A stretch of DNA of 34,929 nt from Parcubacteria group bacterium GW2011_GWB1_44_7 (GCA_000999175.1 LCJJ01000001.1:1-34929), one strand, 5' to 3'; shown: positions 21,872 through 29,876, counted from the stretch's first letter. A program made the numbers and translations. Notes: a model not told the origin generated them from the sequence alone.

Positions 21872-21911
21872 CCGCCAGCGCCATTTTTAAAAAACTTTAC
21901 ACTTTACATTT
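21872..21911. repeat. Right copy of the 40-bp direct repeat bounding the island
   Basis: Identical to 15417-15456. It ends 20 bp before tRNA-Lys. Confidence 0.9.
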
Positions 21912-21931
21912 TTAGTTTTAAACTTTTTCTA

Positions 21932-22006
21932 TCCGCCCATAGCTCAGTCGGTAGAGCTGCTCCCTCTTAAGGAGAAGGTCGGGGGTTCGAATCCCTCTGG
22001 GCGGAC
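21932..22006 (+). tRNA. tRNA-Lys (CTT)
   Basis: Acceptor TCCGCCC pairs with GGGCGGA. D arm AGCTCAGTCGGTAGAGC. Anticodon loop CTCTTAA reads CTT. T loop TTCGAAT. The discriminator base would be C, and no CCA is encoded. The outermost anticodon-stem pair is G-A. Confidence 0.9.
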
Positions 22007-22011
22007 ATTGA

Positions 22012-22093
22012 GGGCAGGTGGCGGAATTGGCATACGCGTGCGCCTTAGAAGCGCATTCCGAAAGGATTGTGGGTTCAAATCCCACCCTGCCCA
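22012..22093 (+). tRNA. tRNA-Leu (TAG)
   Basis: Acceptor GGGCAGG pairs with CCTGCCC, discriminator A. Anticodon loop CTTAGAA reads TAG. It has the long variable arm typical of tRNA-Leu (TTCCGAAAGGATT). T loop TTCAAAT. Five bases separate it from tRNA-Lys, so both come from one transcript. Confidence 0.95.
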
Positions 22094-22116
22094 ATGAGTG
22101 CAATATGTATCTGGTC

Positions 22117-23424
22117 TTATGCGTCAACTCGTTTGATTTTGACGCCGATTTTTTGCAGACGTTCTTCAATCCGCTCGTAGCCGCGGTCAATGAAATAAGC
22201 GTTGTTGATAGTTGATTCTCCTTCGGCGACAATCGCCGCCAAAATATAAGCTAAACCGGCCCGAATATCCGGACCATCCAATTCTTTACCTTTAAGCGTT
22301 ATTGGACCTTTAACCAACGCTCGATGGGCATCCCACATTTTTATATCTGCGCCCATTTTTTCCAAATCAGCAATATAATTAAGCCGGCCCTCAAAAATCG
22401 TTTCGTGAATCAAACTTTCGCCATAAACTTGAGTCAAAAATACCGCCATCGGCGCCTGTAAATCGGTGGGAAAACCGGGATATTCTTTGGTTTTAATATT
22501 CACCGTTCGCAAAGTTTCGTTAGCGGCTTTGGCATTATTTCTTACCACCAGCCAATCACTGCCAATTTCTATCGTTACACCGGCGAAACGAAGCGTCTCA
22601 ATCAATGAATCCAGATGGGCTGGCTGACAATTGATGATTTTCAAATGAGTTGCCGCCAGCGCGCCTAAAATCAAAAAACTGCCGGCTTCAATCCTGTCGG
22701 GAATTATTGGAAAAATCTTGTCCGCCGATGAGGCGGATTCTTTAAGTTCACAACCGCCCTCAATAATTATCTCCGACGAACCGGCACCCAAAATTTTCGC
22801 GCCGTGCGAGTTCAAAAATTTAGCCAAGCAAACCACCTCCGGTTCCAACGCTGCGTTTTTCAAAATTGTTCTGCCTTTGGCGCCAATAGCCGCCAAAAGC
22901 AAGGTTTCGGTACCGGTTACGCTGGGCACTCGAAAGAAAAAATCAGTGCCCGCCAAACCGTCGGGTGTTGAAATTTCATACAGTCCGTCTTTTTCGGAAA
23001 TTATCGCGCCCATTTTTTTAAATCCTTCAATAAACAAATCAATCGGCCGTTCGCCGATAACGCAGCCGCCCGGGTGCGGAAAAAAAACTTTGCCGAAACG
23101 AGCCAAAAGCGGCCCAACCAACAAAATTGAGGCGCGCATTCTTTTGGCGTTTTCGTTATCCAAAATCTGGCCGGATACTTTACTGCCGTCAACTTTTAAA
23201 GTCCGTTCGCCTGTCCATTCAAATTCAGCGCCGAGTATTTTTAAAAGTTCCAGTATTCTAGCCACATCTTCAATTTTCGGCACATTGGAAAATTCTACCG
23301 GCTTGTCCAGTAAAATGGTCGCCGCCAAAAGCGGCAAAACTGCGTTCTTGGCGCCGTTGACTTTTATTTCGCCGTTCAAAATTTTTCTGCCGGCCAAACC
23401 CTCAATGACAAATTTTTGCTTCAT
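22117..23424 (-). CDS. murA: UDP-N-acetylglucosamine 1-carboxyvinyltransferase
   Basis: First committed enzyme of peptidoglycan synthesis: transfers enolpyruvate from PEP to UDP-GlcNAc. NGAKNAVLPLLAA (23-35) contains the conserved substrate-binding Lys/Asn. The catalytic Cys 121 is in HPGGCVIGERP, the loop hit by fosfomycin; Cys rather than Asp predicts sensitivity in principle. PDRIEAGSF, YPGFPTDLQAP and DIRAGLAYILAA are family motifs. The length of 435 aa is slightly long because of a loop ESASSADKIF (229-238), whose DNA holds the palindrome 22721-22737. It has its own promoter directly after a terminator. Confidence 0.96.
   Translation of the reverse strand: MKQKFVIEGLAGRKILNGEIKVNGAKNAVLPLLAATILLDKPVEFSNVPKIEDVARILELLKILGAEFEWTGERTLKVDGSKVSGQILDNENAKRMRASILLVGPLLARFGKVFFPHPGGCVIGERPIDLFIEGFKKMGAIISEKDGLYEISTPDGLAGTDFFFRVPSVTGTETLLLAAIGAKGRTILKNAALEPEVVCLAKFLNSHGAKILGAGSSEIIIEGGCELKESASSADKIFPIIPDRIEAGSFLILGALAATHLKIINCQPAHLDSLIETLRFAGVTIEIGSDWLVVRNNAKAANETLRTVNIKTKEYPGFPTDLQAPMAVFLTQVYGESLIHETIFEGRLNYIADLEKMGADIKMWDAHRALVKGPITLKGKELDGPDIRAGLAYILAAIVAEGESTINNAYFIDRGYERIEERLQKIGVKIKRVDA
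22721..22737. repeat. Palindrome inside murA
   Basis: TCCGCC, GATGA, GGCGGA: a 6-bp GC-rich stem with a 5-nt loop, in DNA encoding an apparent extra loop of MurA. Confidence 0.75.
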
Positions 23425-23430
23425 AATTTT

Positions 23431-23457
23431 ATTTTAACACAAATTCGTTGAAGGCAA
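23431..23457 (-). promoter_or_regulatory. Promoter of murA (leaderless type)
   Basis: Minus strand: TGt-extended -10 TAAAAT (23431-23436), ending 6 nt before ATG 23424. A possible -35 TTGCCT (23452-23457) has only a 15-bp spacer, so the extended -10 may carry the promoter. Confidence 0.5.
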
Positions 23458-23490
23458 CAAAAAGGCGAAACCTTAAGGTTTCGCCTTTTT
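23458..23490. terminator. Terminator between the lytic-transglycosylase-like gene and murA
   Basis: AAAAGGCGAAACC, TTAA, GGTTTCGCCTTTT: a fully palindromic 30-bp core flanked by A and T runs, usable in both directions. Confidence 0.9.
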
Positions 23491-23499
23491 GTTTTTCAA

Positions 23500-23940
23500 T
23501 TAGACCTTTGCCAATTCGCGATTCCAGCATTTCGCTGAAGACCGCCAAGGTTTCGCGCCTTCTTTCTCGTAAAGATATCTGGCGTATTCCAAGTTTCCGT
23601 CCAACGAATAAATATCCAAACCGAGAGTTTCCGCTTTTTCTCGGTGATACTCTTCATTAATCTGCATTACGCCAACATCTTTGGCATTAACGATGCCGCG
23701 AATAATATTGCCGTTTTTACCGAAGTGGCGAAATTGCGATTCGCAACGGGCAACTTCAGCCAAAATCGGCGTGTCGCTATAATAATCGCGCACCAATTCT
23801 TCCAGAGTTCGCGTTGGTTTGACAATTACTTCAACATTATTATTAACTGGAACCGGCGCAACATTATCAGCGGCTAAACTGAAAGCGGAAAAAACATTGG
23901 CAAAGAGCAAGAGACTGAAGGTCAATTCGGTGATAATCAT
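23500..23940 (-). CDS. Exported lysozyme-like/lytic transglycosylase protein
   Basis: 146 aa. A hydrophobic N-terminal segment (6-23, LTFSLLLFANVFSAFSLA) followed by AADN looks like a signal peptide. The mature part has the transglycosylase-fold motifs: catalytic Glu 67 in ARCESQFRHF, DVGVMQINEEYH (88-99) and NLEYARYLYEKEGAKPWRSS. Cys 66 and the Cys in SAKCWN are placed to form a disulfide. It is small for the family; CPR genomes often carry such short forms. It should cut or remodel peptidoglycan outside the membrane. A strong promoter and a leader hairpin precede it, and a terminator follows. Confidence 0.82.
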   Translation of the reverse strand: MIITELTFSLLLFANVFSAFSLAADNVAPVPVNNNVEVIVKPTRTLEELVRDYYSDTPILAEVARCESQFRHFGKNGNIIRGIVNAKDVGVMQINEEYHREKAETLGLDIYSLDGNLEYARYLYEKEGAKPWRSSAKCWNRELAKV

Positions 23941-23962
23941 ATTAGAATTTGGCTAAAATTAA

Positions 23963-23983
23963 AATCAGAGCTGGGCTCTGATT
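23963..23983. repeat. Leader hairpin of the lytic-transglycosylase-like gene
   Basis: AATCAGAGC (23963-23971), TGG, GCTCTGATT (23975-23983): a perfect 9-bp stem at the very 5' end of the predicted mRNA, where it could protect the transcript. Confidence 0.75.
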
Positions 23984-23991
23984 ACGCCAAG

Positions 23992-24020
23992 AGCATAGCA
24001 TATTCATTTGAAGCTGTCAA
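23992..24020 (-). promoter_or_regulatory. Promoter of the lytic-transglycosylase-like gene
   Basis: Minus strand: -35 TTGACA (24015-24020), 17-bp spacer, TGc-extended -10 TATGCT (23992-23997). One of the best promoter matches in the window, with a leader of about 45 nt. Confidence 0.75.
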
Positions 24021-24054
24021 TACTAGTCCACAATTTGGGAGTTTTGTCCAAACA

Positions 24055-24087
24055 GTCAAAAACCCTTGTCTGACAAGGGTTTTTGAC
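24055..24087. terminator. 16-bp perfect palindrome after tRNA-Pro, likely terminator
   Basis: GTCAAAAACCCTTGTC, T, GACAAGGGTTTTTGAC: a perfect inverted repeat with a 1-nt centre. The A/T run is inside the stem. It lies downstream of tRNA-Pro on its strand and can work in both directions. Confidence 0.8.
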
Positions 24088-24129
24088 GCACAGCTAGGCT
24101 AAAATTTTTGGGATAAATTTAAACTTTTT

Positions 24130-24200
24130 TCGGGCTAGGCAGAATCGAACTGCCACCTCACGCACCCCATGCGTGTATACTACCACTATACTATAGCCCG
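24130..24200 (-). tRNA. tRNA-Pro (GGG)
   Basis: Acceptor CGGGCTA pairs with TAGCCCG, discriminator A. Anticodon loop ATGGGGT reads GGG. T loop TTCGATT. The C1-G72 start pair is typical of bacterial tRNA-Pro. It lies 5 bp behind the Ada-like gene on the same strand. Confidence 0.93.
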
Positions 24201-24205
24201 ATTTA

Positions 24206-24613
24206 CTACTTCAGTCCCTTACAATTACTTGCCGGCGTGTAACCAGCCCGACGCGCTTCTTCAACAGTATTAAACCAGATTTTATTGGCTTCGGAAATGG
24301 TCTTGGCGCCGGCGCACCAAGGAAAATGGTACTTGGCGCCGTTCTTGGAGGCAACATACATTCCCGCTGATTGGGTTTCATTGTTTGCTGTCGGCGCCAA
24401 ATTTTTCACGGCGTTTATGTCGCCTACTGCCTCCGAAATTGCCGCCGTTTGTTCAATTTCCAACGGCAACCGAGCAGTTTGGATTACGGAAAGTCGACCA
24501 AGACCAAAAGAAGCAAAAGCTACCAGAATAATCAGGGTGCCGATGAAAAAATCCGGCCGTTCCAAAATTGCCAATTGCTCTTTGCTTTTTTTCCAAATCT
24601 CCGCTATCATCAT
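24206..24613 (-). CDS. Membrane protein with an Ada-like metal-binding domain
   Basis: 135 aa. One transmembrane helix (about 22-40, FFIGTLIILVAFASFGLGR) and a linker lead to a small C-terminal domain: YVASKNGAKYHFPWCAGAKTI, then IWFNTVEEARRAGYTPASNCKGL. This matches the fold of the N-terminal zinc site of Ada, where two Cys pairs bind zinc. Here only Cys 100, Cys 131 and His 96 are obvious ligands, so the site is reduced. The domain would face outside the cell. The family recurs in CPR; its function is unknown. It has no DNA-repair context here. Confidence 0.75.
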   Translation of the reverse strand: MMIAEIWKKSKEQLAILERPDFFIGTLIILVAFASFGLGRLSVIQTARLPLEIEQTAAISEAVGDINAVKNLAPTANNETQSAGMYVASKNGAKYHFPWCAGAKTISEANKIWFNTVEEARRAGYTPASNCKGLK

Positions 24614-24623
24614 TCTATTCTAC

Positions 24624-24650
24624 ATTAGAAATTAGTAATTAGAAATTAGA
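24624..24650. repeat. TAATTTC heptanucleotide repeat, inverted copy
   Basis: It shares 20 nt with the repeat at 6561-6602, in opposite orientation. It lies in the divergent gap between the Ada-like gene and rpmA. Confidence 0.85.
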
Positions 24651-24664
24651 CATTTCTTAAAAAT

Positions 24665-24937
24665 ATGGCCCACACCAAAGCCGGCGGCACAGCAAAAAAC
24701 CTTAGGGATTCTAATCCAAAATATTTAGGCATTAAACTTTATGCTGGTGAAAAAACGAGCGCCGGTTCAATTATCGTGCGCCAGCGCGGCACTAAAATTA
24801 TGCCCGGAAAAAATGTTTTACTTGGCAAAGACCATACCATTTACGCCATAAAAACCGGCATCGTGAAATATGGCCGCAAACGCAAACTCGGTTTCAATAA
24901 TCAAACCCTCGTCAAAAAAACCGTCAGCGTGATTTAA
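24665..24937 (+). CDS. rpmA: 50S ribosomal protein L27
   Basis: 90 aa. [24 protein letters not shown] is the L27 N-terminus that reaches toward the peptidyl-transferase centre. [17 protein letters not shown] and [16 protein letters not shown] are the core. It begins directly MAHTKAGG, with no Firmicutes-type cleavable leader. rplU (L21), the usual partner, is not beside it. Confidence 0.96.
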   Translation: MAHTKAGGTAKNLRDSNPKYLGIKLYAGEKTSAGSIIVRQRGTKIMPGKNVLLGKDHTIYAIKTGIVKYGRKRKLGFNNQTLVKKTVSVI

Positions 24938-24940
24938 AAC

Positions 24941-24968
24941 ACCTAAATTTGCTATCGCAAATTTAGGT
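24941..24968. terminator. Palindrome between convergent rpmA and rplI
   Basis: ACCTAAATTTGC (24941-24952), TATC, GCAAATTTAGGT (24957-24968): a perfect 12-bp stem, no T-run. Probably ends both transcripts. Confidence 0.65.
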
Positions 24969-24979
24969 TGAAATTGAAA

Positions 24980-25423
24980 TTAATCTTTTTTTACGATAAG
25001 GGTAAATTTCGCGAGCTTATCTTGAACCTTTACTTCAAATATTCGTTCGCCAATTTCTTTAATCGGCTTATCTAAAACCAGAAACTCCGGCAAAACATCC
25101 AAGCCGGTCTGTTTTTTAATCGCCGGAATAATCTGTTCTTTGTGAAGACCGGCAAATAAATGGCCTTGGGCGTTGGCTTTTTCAATAATTTCAATTTTCG
25201 CGCCATCCAATAGTTGTAAGTTTTTGAACAATGAGTCTTCTTGAATTTTTTTCTCCATCGCCAAATGGGTTTTGATGATTTCTAATTTCTTCAAAGCGCC
25301 GGCCGTCGCCGCCACCGCCAAACCGTGAGGAATTAAAAAATTCAAAGCGTGGCCGTCGGCGACATTTTTGACTTCATATTTTTTCCCTACCTTGGGAATA
25401 TCCTTATTTAAGATAACTTTCAT
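24980..25423 (-). CDS. rplI: 50S ribosomal protein L9
   Basis: 147 aa, with the N-terminal rRNA-binding domain ([36 protein letters not shown]), a long connecting helix and a C-terminal domain. Its ATG overlaps the clpB stop (ATGA), so it is translated as the last gene of the clpB transcript, an uncommon partner for L9. L9 is reported missing in some CPR lineages, so its presence is useful for placement. Confidence 0.95.
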   Translation of the reverse strand: MKVILNKDIPKVGKKYEVKNVADGHALNFLIPHGLAVAATAGALKKLEIIKTHLAMEKKIQEDSLFKNLQLLDGAKIEIIEKANAQGHLFAGLHKEQIIPAIKKQTGLDVLPEFLVLDKPIKEIGERIFEVKVQDKLAKFTLIVKKD

Positions 25424-28092
25424 ACCGTTTGAGCCAATGGCACTTCGCTGACAATTTTACTTTTTCTGCCGTTCTTAATGTTAAAAACGAAATCACTGTC
25501 TTTAAAATCCACAACGATGTTGCCGCCTTTCATCAAACCTTGGGAAATCATCAACGATGCCACTGGAGTGAGAATTTTCGTCTGAATCAGCCGCTTCAAG
25601 GGACGGGCGCCGTATTGCGGGTTATAACCCTCTTTGGCAAGATAATCAAAAACCGCCGGCGATACTATTAATTCAATTTCTTTGGCTTTAAGCCTAGCTT
25701 GAATCTGGGCTATTTGAATGTTGACGATTTGCTTAATCGCTTCAAGTGACAAAATATCAAAAACAACGATATCATCCAAGCGATTCAAAAATTCCGGCCG
25801 GAAATAATCCTTGAGCGATGCCAATACTTTATTTTTAGCTTCGGCATAATTAGCTTGCTCGCCCTCTCTCATAGAGAAACCGATTTTTTCCATTTTGTCT
25901 ATAAACTGGGCGCCGATGTTGGAGGTCAAAATGATAATAGAATTTCGGAAATTTACCGTTCGGCCTTTGGCGTCGGTCAAACGGCCATTGTCTAAAATCT
26001 GAAGCAGAAGATTGAAAACTTCCGGATGAGCCTTTTCAATTTCGTCAAAAAGAATAATGGAATAAGGGCGGTGGCGAACGGTCTCGGTGAAAGCGCCGCC
26101 TTCCTCGTGGCCGACATAACCGGGCGGCGCGCCAATCATTTTAGAAACCGAATGCTTTTCCATAAATTCGGACATATCCAGACGAATCAGCGCTTTTTCG
26201 TCATCAAACATAAATTCCGCCAACGCTTTGGTCAATTCGGTTTTACCAACGCCGGTCGGACCCAAAAAAATGAAAGAGCCGATGGGCCGATTGGGGTCAG
26301 CGATGCCCACCCGCGAACGCTTGACTGTGTCGGAAATTTTTCTAACCGCTTCGTTTTGGCCGATAATGCGTTTTTTAAGTTCATCTTCCATTCTGGAAAG
26401 TTTCGCCGCTTCGGCTTCCAGCATCCGATTAACCGGGATGCCGGTCCAGCGAGAAACCACATCGGCGATTTCATTTTCATTAATCACCTCTTTTAATAAT
26501 CGCCGCGAAACCTGTAGCCGCTTTAATTTTTTATTTTTCCCTTCCAAATCTTTTTCCATTAGAGGAATTCGGCCGTAGCGGATTTCCGCCGCTTTGCCCA
26601 AATCAGCCCGCGCTTCGGCCCCTTCGGCCTCTAATCGAGCGGTTTCTAAATTTTTCTTCAGATTTTTAATTTCGGTGATGATTTCTTTTTCATTTTTCCA
26701 GCGCAATTCCAAATCGGCGGTCTTTTCTTTAAGGTCGGCAATGGTTTCCTCAATGGCTTTAATGCGGGTTTTGCTTTTTTTCAATTCGGCTTCTTTTTTA
26801 AGCGCCTCTTTTTCAATTTCCAAGCGCATTACTTTGCGACGAGTTTCTTCCAAAGCCGGCGGCATATTTTCCAGCGAAATTTTCAGCGACGACGCCGCTT
26901 CATCTATCAAATCCACCGCTTTATCGGGCAAAAATCGGTCAGTGATGTAACGGCTGGATAAATTAACAGCCGCTAAAATGGCGTCGTCGCTGATGCGAAC
27001 GCCGTGGAACAATTCGTATTTTTCTTTGAGGCCGCGCAGAATCGCCACCGCGTCTTCAATTGACGGTTCAACCACCAATACGGGTTGAAACCGACGGGTT
27101 AAAGCCGGGTCTTTTTCAATATGCCTTTGATATTCGCGCAAAGTGGTGGCTCCGATGGCGCGCAATTCACCCCGCGCCAAAGCCGGTTTCAACATATTGC
27201 TCGCGTCCATTGAACCTTCGGCCGCGCCGGCGCCGACAATAGTGTGAATCTCGTCAATAAATAAAATAATCTTGCCTTCAGCCCGCTCTATTTCTTTCAT
27301 GATGTTTTTCAGTCGTTCTTCAAATTCGCCGCGATACTTGGTGCCGGCGATTAAAAGCCCCAAATCCAGCGAAACCAATTCTTTTTCCTTGAGCGATTCG
27401 GGAATGTCGCCGGCAACGATTCGGCTGGCCAAGCCTTCAACGATAGCCGTTTTGCCGACACCGGATTCGCCGATGAGAATCGGATTATTTTTTGTCCGGC
27501 GCGAAAGAATTTGAATAATTCTGGATATTTCATTGTCGCGGCCAACAACCGGGTCAAGCTTATTTTCTTTGGCCAGCTTGGTCAGATTGCGAGTGTATTT
27601 TGGCAACCAGCGGAATTTTCTTGGCTGACTGACATCGGTAATTTTAGTGTGGCGCACTTCTTCCAAAACTCTTAGCACTGAATTTTTATCAAGCCGAAAT
27701 CGCGAAAGAATTTCTCGGGCTTGGCTGGTTGAATCAAAAATCGCCAAAAAAAGATGCTCCACCGAAACAAATTCTTCTTTTAAAGAAACCGCCACCCGCG
27801 CCGAACTTTCGATGGTTTGAGCCAATTCCGGCGTCAGATAAAGTTGATAGGAAGGCGTTAAAACCGAACCGCTTTCCGGACTTTCAATCGCTTCCAACAA
27901 CGAATCAATAAGCAACGGCGTGTCTACTTCCAATCGATCAAGAAGGGCTACCATCAAAGTATCTTCCTGTAAAACCAGAGCCAGTAAAAGATGAATCGGA
28001 TTAACGTGATTTTGGCCGCGCTCAATGGCAAGCTCATGAGCCCGTTTGATTGCTTCTTTGGCTTTAGTTGTAAATCTGTCTATGGGGGGCAT
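25420..28092 (-). CDS. clpB: ATP-dependent disaggregase ClpB
   Basis: 890 aa, Hsp100 AAA+ unfoldase. The N-domain with two Clp repeats (1-145) leads to AAA1 with Walker A GESGVGKT (208-215) and Walker [13 protein letters not shown] full-length coiled-coil middle domain (about 405-535) marks ClpB rather than ClpC or ClpA. AAA2 has [25 protein letters not shown] and the sensor-2 [12 protein letters not shown]. No ClpP-binding IGF loop is evident. It works with DnaK on aggregates. The upstream neighbour on the same strand is the degenerate protease (37-bp gap); rplI is downstream and coupled. Confidence 0.94.
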   Translation of the reverse strand: MPPIDRFTTKAKEAIKRAHELAIERGQNHVNPIHLLLALVLQEDTLMVALLDRLEVDTPLLIDSLLEAIESPESGSVLTPSYQLYLTPELAQTIESSARVAVSLKEEFVSVEHLFLAIFDSTSQAREILSRFRLDKNSVLRVLEEVRHTKITDVSQPRKFRWLPKYTRNLTKLAKENKLDPVVGRDNEISRIIQILSRRTKNNPILIGESGVGKTAIVEGLASRIVAGDIPESLKEKELVSLDLGLLIAGTKYRGEFEERLKNIMKEIERAEGKIILFIDEIHTIVGAGAAEGSMDASNMLKPALARGELRAIGATTLREYQRHIEKDPALTRRFQPVLVVEPSIEDAVAILRGLKEKYELFHGVRISDDAILAAVNLSSRYITDRFLPDKAVDLIDEAASSLKISLENMPPALEETRRKVMRLEIEKEALKKEAELKKSKTRIKAIEETIADLKEKTADLELRWKNEKEIITEIKNLKKNLETARLEAEGAEARADLGKAAEIRYGRIPLMEKDLEGKNKKLKRLQVSRRLLKEVINENEIADVVSRWTGIPVNRMLEAEAAKLSRMEDELKKRIIGQNEAVRKISDTVKRSRVGIADPNRPIGSFIFLGPTGVGKTELTKALAEFMFDDEKALIRLDMSEFMEKHSVSKMIGAPPGYVGHEEGGAFTETVRHRPYSIILFDEIEKAHPEVFNLLLQILDNGRLTDAKGRTVNFRNSIIILTSNIGAQFIDKMEKIGFSMREGEQANYAEAKNKVLASLKDYFRPEFLNRLDDIVVFDILSLEAIKQIVNIQIAQIQARLKAKEIELIVSPAVFDYLAKEGYNPQYGARPLKRLIQTKILTPVASLMISQGLMKGGNIVVDFKDSDFVFNIKNGRKSKIVSEVPLAQTV

Positions 28093-28129
28093 AATAAAAA
28101 ATTAAAAAATTAAAAATCAAAGTGAAAAA

Positions 28130-28975
28130 TTACCGATTGGAAGTGGTAGAGGCGGAATTTGGCAGAATTTTTTTGATTAAATTTATCGGCACGTAACTCA
28201 TCTCGCCGCCGGCAACTTTGAGCGCCACCACTTCGCCGGCGGTATTCAACAACGGGCCACCCGTGATGAAATCTTTGGCTGTGGTGGTTACTTCCAGCGC
28301 TCGTCTGACTTTAATCGTAGTAGTAGCGCCTTCGGCAGTCAGTTCATCTCGCGCGTCAAAACTGGAAATCGCGCCGACTGCGGCGGTAAGTTGATTGGCA
28401 CCAGACAAACCAATCACCGTTTGGCCCAATTTGAGCAAATCGGAATTACCGAGGGTAATTGCGGGAAAATTATATTTCTCTTGATTATCCGCTACTGCCC
28501 GAAAAATCACTACTCGGCTTTTTTCTTCGGTAAACACTACCGCTAAAGGAAAAACCTTGCCGTCGGCAAATTCACCGATATAAACGTAATTGGCATCAGG
28601 AGTAACGAAATTCGCATTATCGGCGACTATCACGCCACTCGCGAAAACCACCACGCCCAAACCGGCGAAAGTGCCGGTAGTTTGCGGCGCCAGCGCCAAT
28701 TTTATTTTAACTACGCCGCCAATGTTCTTTTCTATCGCCTCGGTAATCAAATCCTGTTCCGTAATAATTACTTCTTTGGTCACAACGGCGGCGGCTTGCG
28801 ATGGCGCCTGGACTACTCGTTCAATGGTTTTTTCCACCACCCGATTTATCGTTTGGGTCACTCCCGCTGGCGCTTGATCCATCAAAGACACCGTCACAAT
28901 ACCGGTAGCGATGGAGGTTACGAAACTCACCAACAAAGCCAGCAAAATCAATTGTTGTTTATTAAGATTTTCCAT
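28130..28975 (-). CDS. Membrane-anchored trypsin-fold protein lacking the catalytic triad
   Basis: 281 aa. N-terminal transmembrane helix (about 9-31, LILLALLVSFVTSIATGIVTVSL), an extracytoplasmic linker and a chymotrypsin/HtrA-like domain (about 85-270). The Ser motif, normally GNSGGPL, reads FITGGPL (236-242). The His motif, normally TNAHVV, reads ADNANFV (118-124). The Asp strand DLALLK is replaced by SRVVIFRA. No PDZ domain follows. It is therefore probably a non-catalytic binding protein. This N-terminus and degeneracy recur in CPR proteins in my recollection. It sits just upstream of clpB and shares its strand. Confidence 0.78.
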   Translation of the reverse strand: MENLNKQQLILLALLVSFVTSIATGIVTVSLMDQAPAGVTQTINRVVEKTIERVVQAPSQAAAVVTKEVIITEQDLITEAIEKNIGGVVKIKLALAPQTTGTFAGLGVVVFASGVIVADNANFVTPDANYVYIGEFADGKVFPLAVVFTEEKSRVVIFRAVADNQEKYNFPAITLGNSDLLKLGQTVIGLSGANQLTAAVGAISSFDARDELTAEGATTTIKVRRALEVTTTAKDFITGGPLLNTAGEVVALKVAGGEMSYVPINLIKKILPNSASTTSNR

Positions 28976-28986
28976 AAATTGGTTTT

Positions 28987-29014
28987 ATAATACCAAATCT
29001 TTGGAAAAAGGCAA
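28987..29014 (-). promoter_or_regulatory. Promoter of the degenerate protease - clpB - rplI unit
   Basis: Minus strand: -35 TTGCCT (29009-29014), 16-bp spacer, -10 TATTAT (28987-28992), ending 11 nt before ATG 28975. The leader would be only a few nucleotides. Confidence 0.55.
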
Positions 29015-29019
29015 ATGGA

Positions 29020-29352
29020 TTAAATATGTAATCTGGCGGCTATGCCAAAATAATCAAAATATTTTTGGAGGTCCTTAATCTGTGCGCCATATTCTTTGCC
29101 GCCCAAAATCGTGTCGCAAAAAAATTCTCTCGCCCTGCCGATTTCCCGTAAACGTCCGAGCCAACGCTTATCAGAGAGAGTTAAGTCAAAAAGTTCCAGA
29201 GCTCTGTCAGTCGCTTTTTGAAAAAGCTCTGGATTTTTGTTTTCCTGTTTGCCGGCTCGCGAAATTTCGCTTCCGATATTCCCCATTTGTTCGGCAAGAG
29301 AAAGTGTAAACCACTTACCGCTCGCCAAATCCTTATGTATTGGTTGATTCAT
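29020..29352 (-). CDS. Small helical protein of unknown function, paired with the DUF5674 gene
   Basis: 110 aa, predicted mostly helical and with no membrane segment. NQPIHKDLASGKWFTLSLAEQMGNIGSEISRA, then FQKATDRALELFDLTLSDKRWLGRLREIGRAREFFCDTI. I have seen this sequence type as conserved hypothetical protein in Parcubacteria and some Firmicutes, without known function. Its ATG overlaps the DUF5674 stop by 4 nt, so the two are coupled and probably form one unit. Confidence 0.7.
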   Translation of the reverse strand: MNQPIHKDLASGKWFTLSLAEQMGNIGSEISRAGKQENKNPELFQKATDRALELFDLTLSDKRWLGRLREIGRAREFFCDTILGGKEYGAQIKDLQKYFDYFGIAARLHI

Positions 29353-29705
29353 CGTCTAACAATAAGATTATTTACAATTGCCATTATTTCTTTTCGTATT
29401 TTTTCATCTTCAACATTTCGCGTTCTGTTTCCAAGCGCCGGTTTTAAATTTATCATTGAGTCAAATTCAATAAAATCTTCTTCGGAATTTTCCGGATAAA
29501 GATTTATACCCCATGTGTCTTTTCTCAAAGAATTTTCTTTTTCCATAAGCAAGGTTTCCATATCGGCGTGCAACTCTCCCCCGACGGCCATAATCTTTTT
29601 TTCTATATCAACCGCTGCTTTTGCCAAATCGCCAAACTTCTCTTCGGCAATCTTTTTTAGTTCAGTTTTCGTTATTGGGTTTTTTATAATTCTTATATCC
29701 GCCAT
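29349..29705 (-). CDS. DUF5674 family protein
   Basis: 118 aa from ATG 29705 (TTG 29711 is also in frame but less likely). IKNPITKTELKKIAEEKFGDLAKAAVDIEKKIMAVGGELHADMETLL and WGINLYPENSEEDFIEFDSMINLKPALGNRTRNV match the DUF5674 pattern. The conserved GGELHAD, WGINLYP and DSMINLKP stretches look like binding-site or active-site positions. The function is unknown. Upstream member of a two-gene unit with a 4-nt overlap, an arrangement shared with toxin-antitoxin pairs, although neither protein matches a known toxin. Confidence 0.82.
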   Translation of the reverse strand: MADIRIIKNPITKTELKKIAEEKFGDLAKAAVDIEKKIMAVGGELHADMETLLMEKENSLRKDTWGINLYPENSEEDFIEFDSMINLKPALGNRTRNVEDEKIRKEIMAIVNNLIVRR

Positions 29706-29751
29706 ACCCAATAGTTTAATTGAAATTTATCTTAAACGCAAAAATCAAAAA

Positions 29752-29836
29752 CGGAGGGTAAGGGATTCGGACCCTTGATGCCTTTCGGCATACGCGCTTT
29801 CCAAGCGCGCGCACTAGACCACTATGCGAACCCTCC
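29752..29836 (-). tRNA. tRNA-Ser (GGA)
   Basis: Acceptor GGAGGGT pairs with ACCCTCC, discriminator G. Anticodon loop TTGGAAA reads GGA. Long variable arm (ATGCCGAAAGGCAT). The T loop is TCCGAAT, where TTCGAAT is usual. Confidence 0.92.
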
Positions 29837-29876
29837 TTATTAACCACGACCAACAACTGACAATTTACACCAATTT

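Noticed and set aside
22018..22215. 65-codon open frame starting MAELAYACALEAHSERIVGSNPTL
   Set aside because: It is the sense translation of tRNA-Leu running into the murA 3' end.
21918..22232. 104-codon open frame with GRVGFEPTILSECASKAHAYANSATC and PPRGIRTPDLL
   Set aside because: It is the antisense translation of tRNA-Lys and tRNA-Leu plus the end of murA, a well-known spurious ORF type.
22718..23437. 239-codon open frame on the plus strand
   Set aside because: Antisense shadow of murA. Serine/lysine/proline-rich composition without domain motifs, and murA is unambiguous.
23992..24087. Possible riboswitch between tRNA-Pro and the lytic-transglycosylase-like gene
   Set aside because: The structures are simple hairpins (one perfect 16-bp palindrome, one 9-bp stem) explained as terminator and leader hairpin. 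No multi-stem conserved core is visible.
26026..26496. 156-codon open frame opposite clpB
   Set aside because: Shadow of the AAA2 region of clpB.
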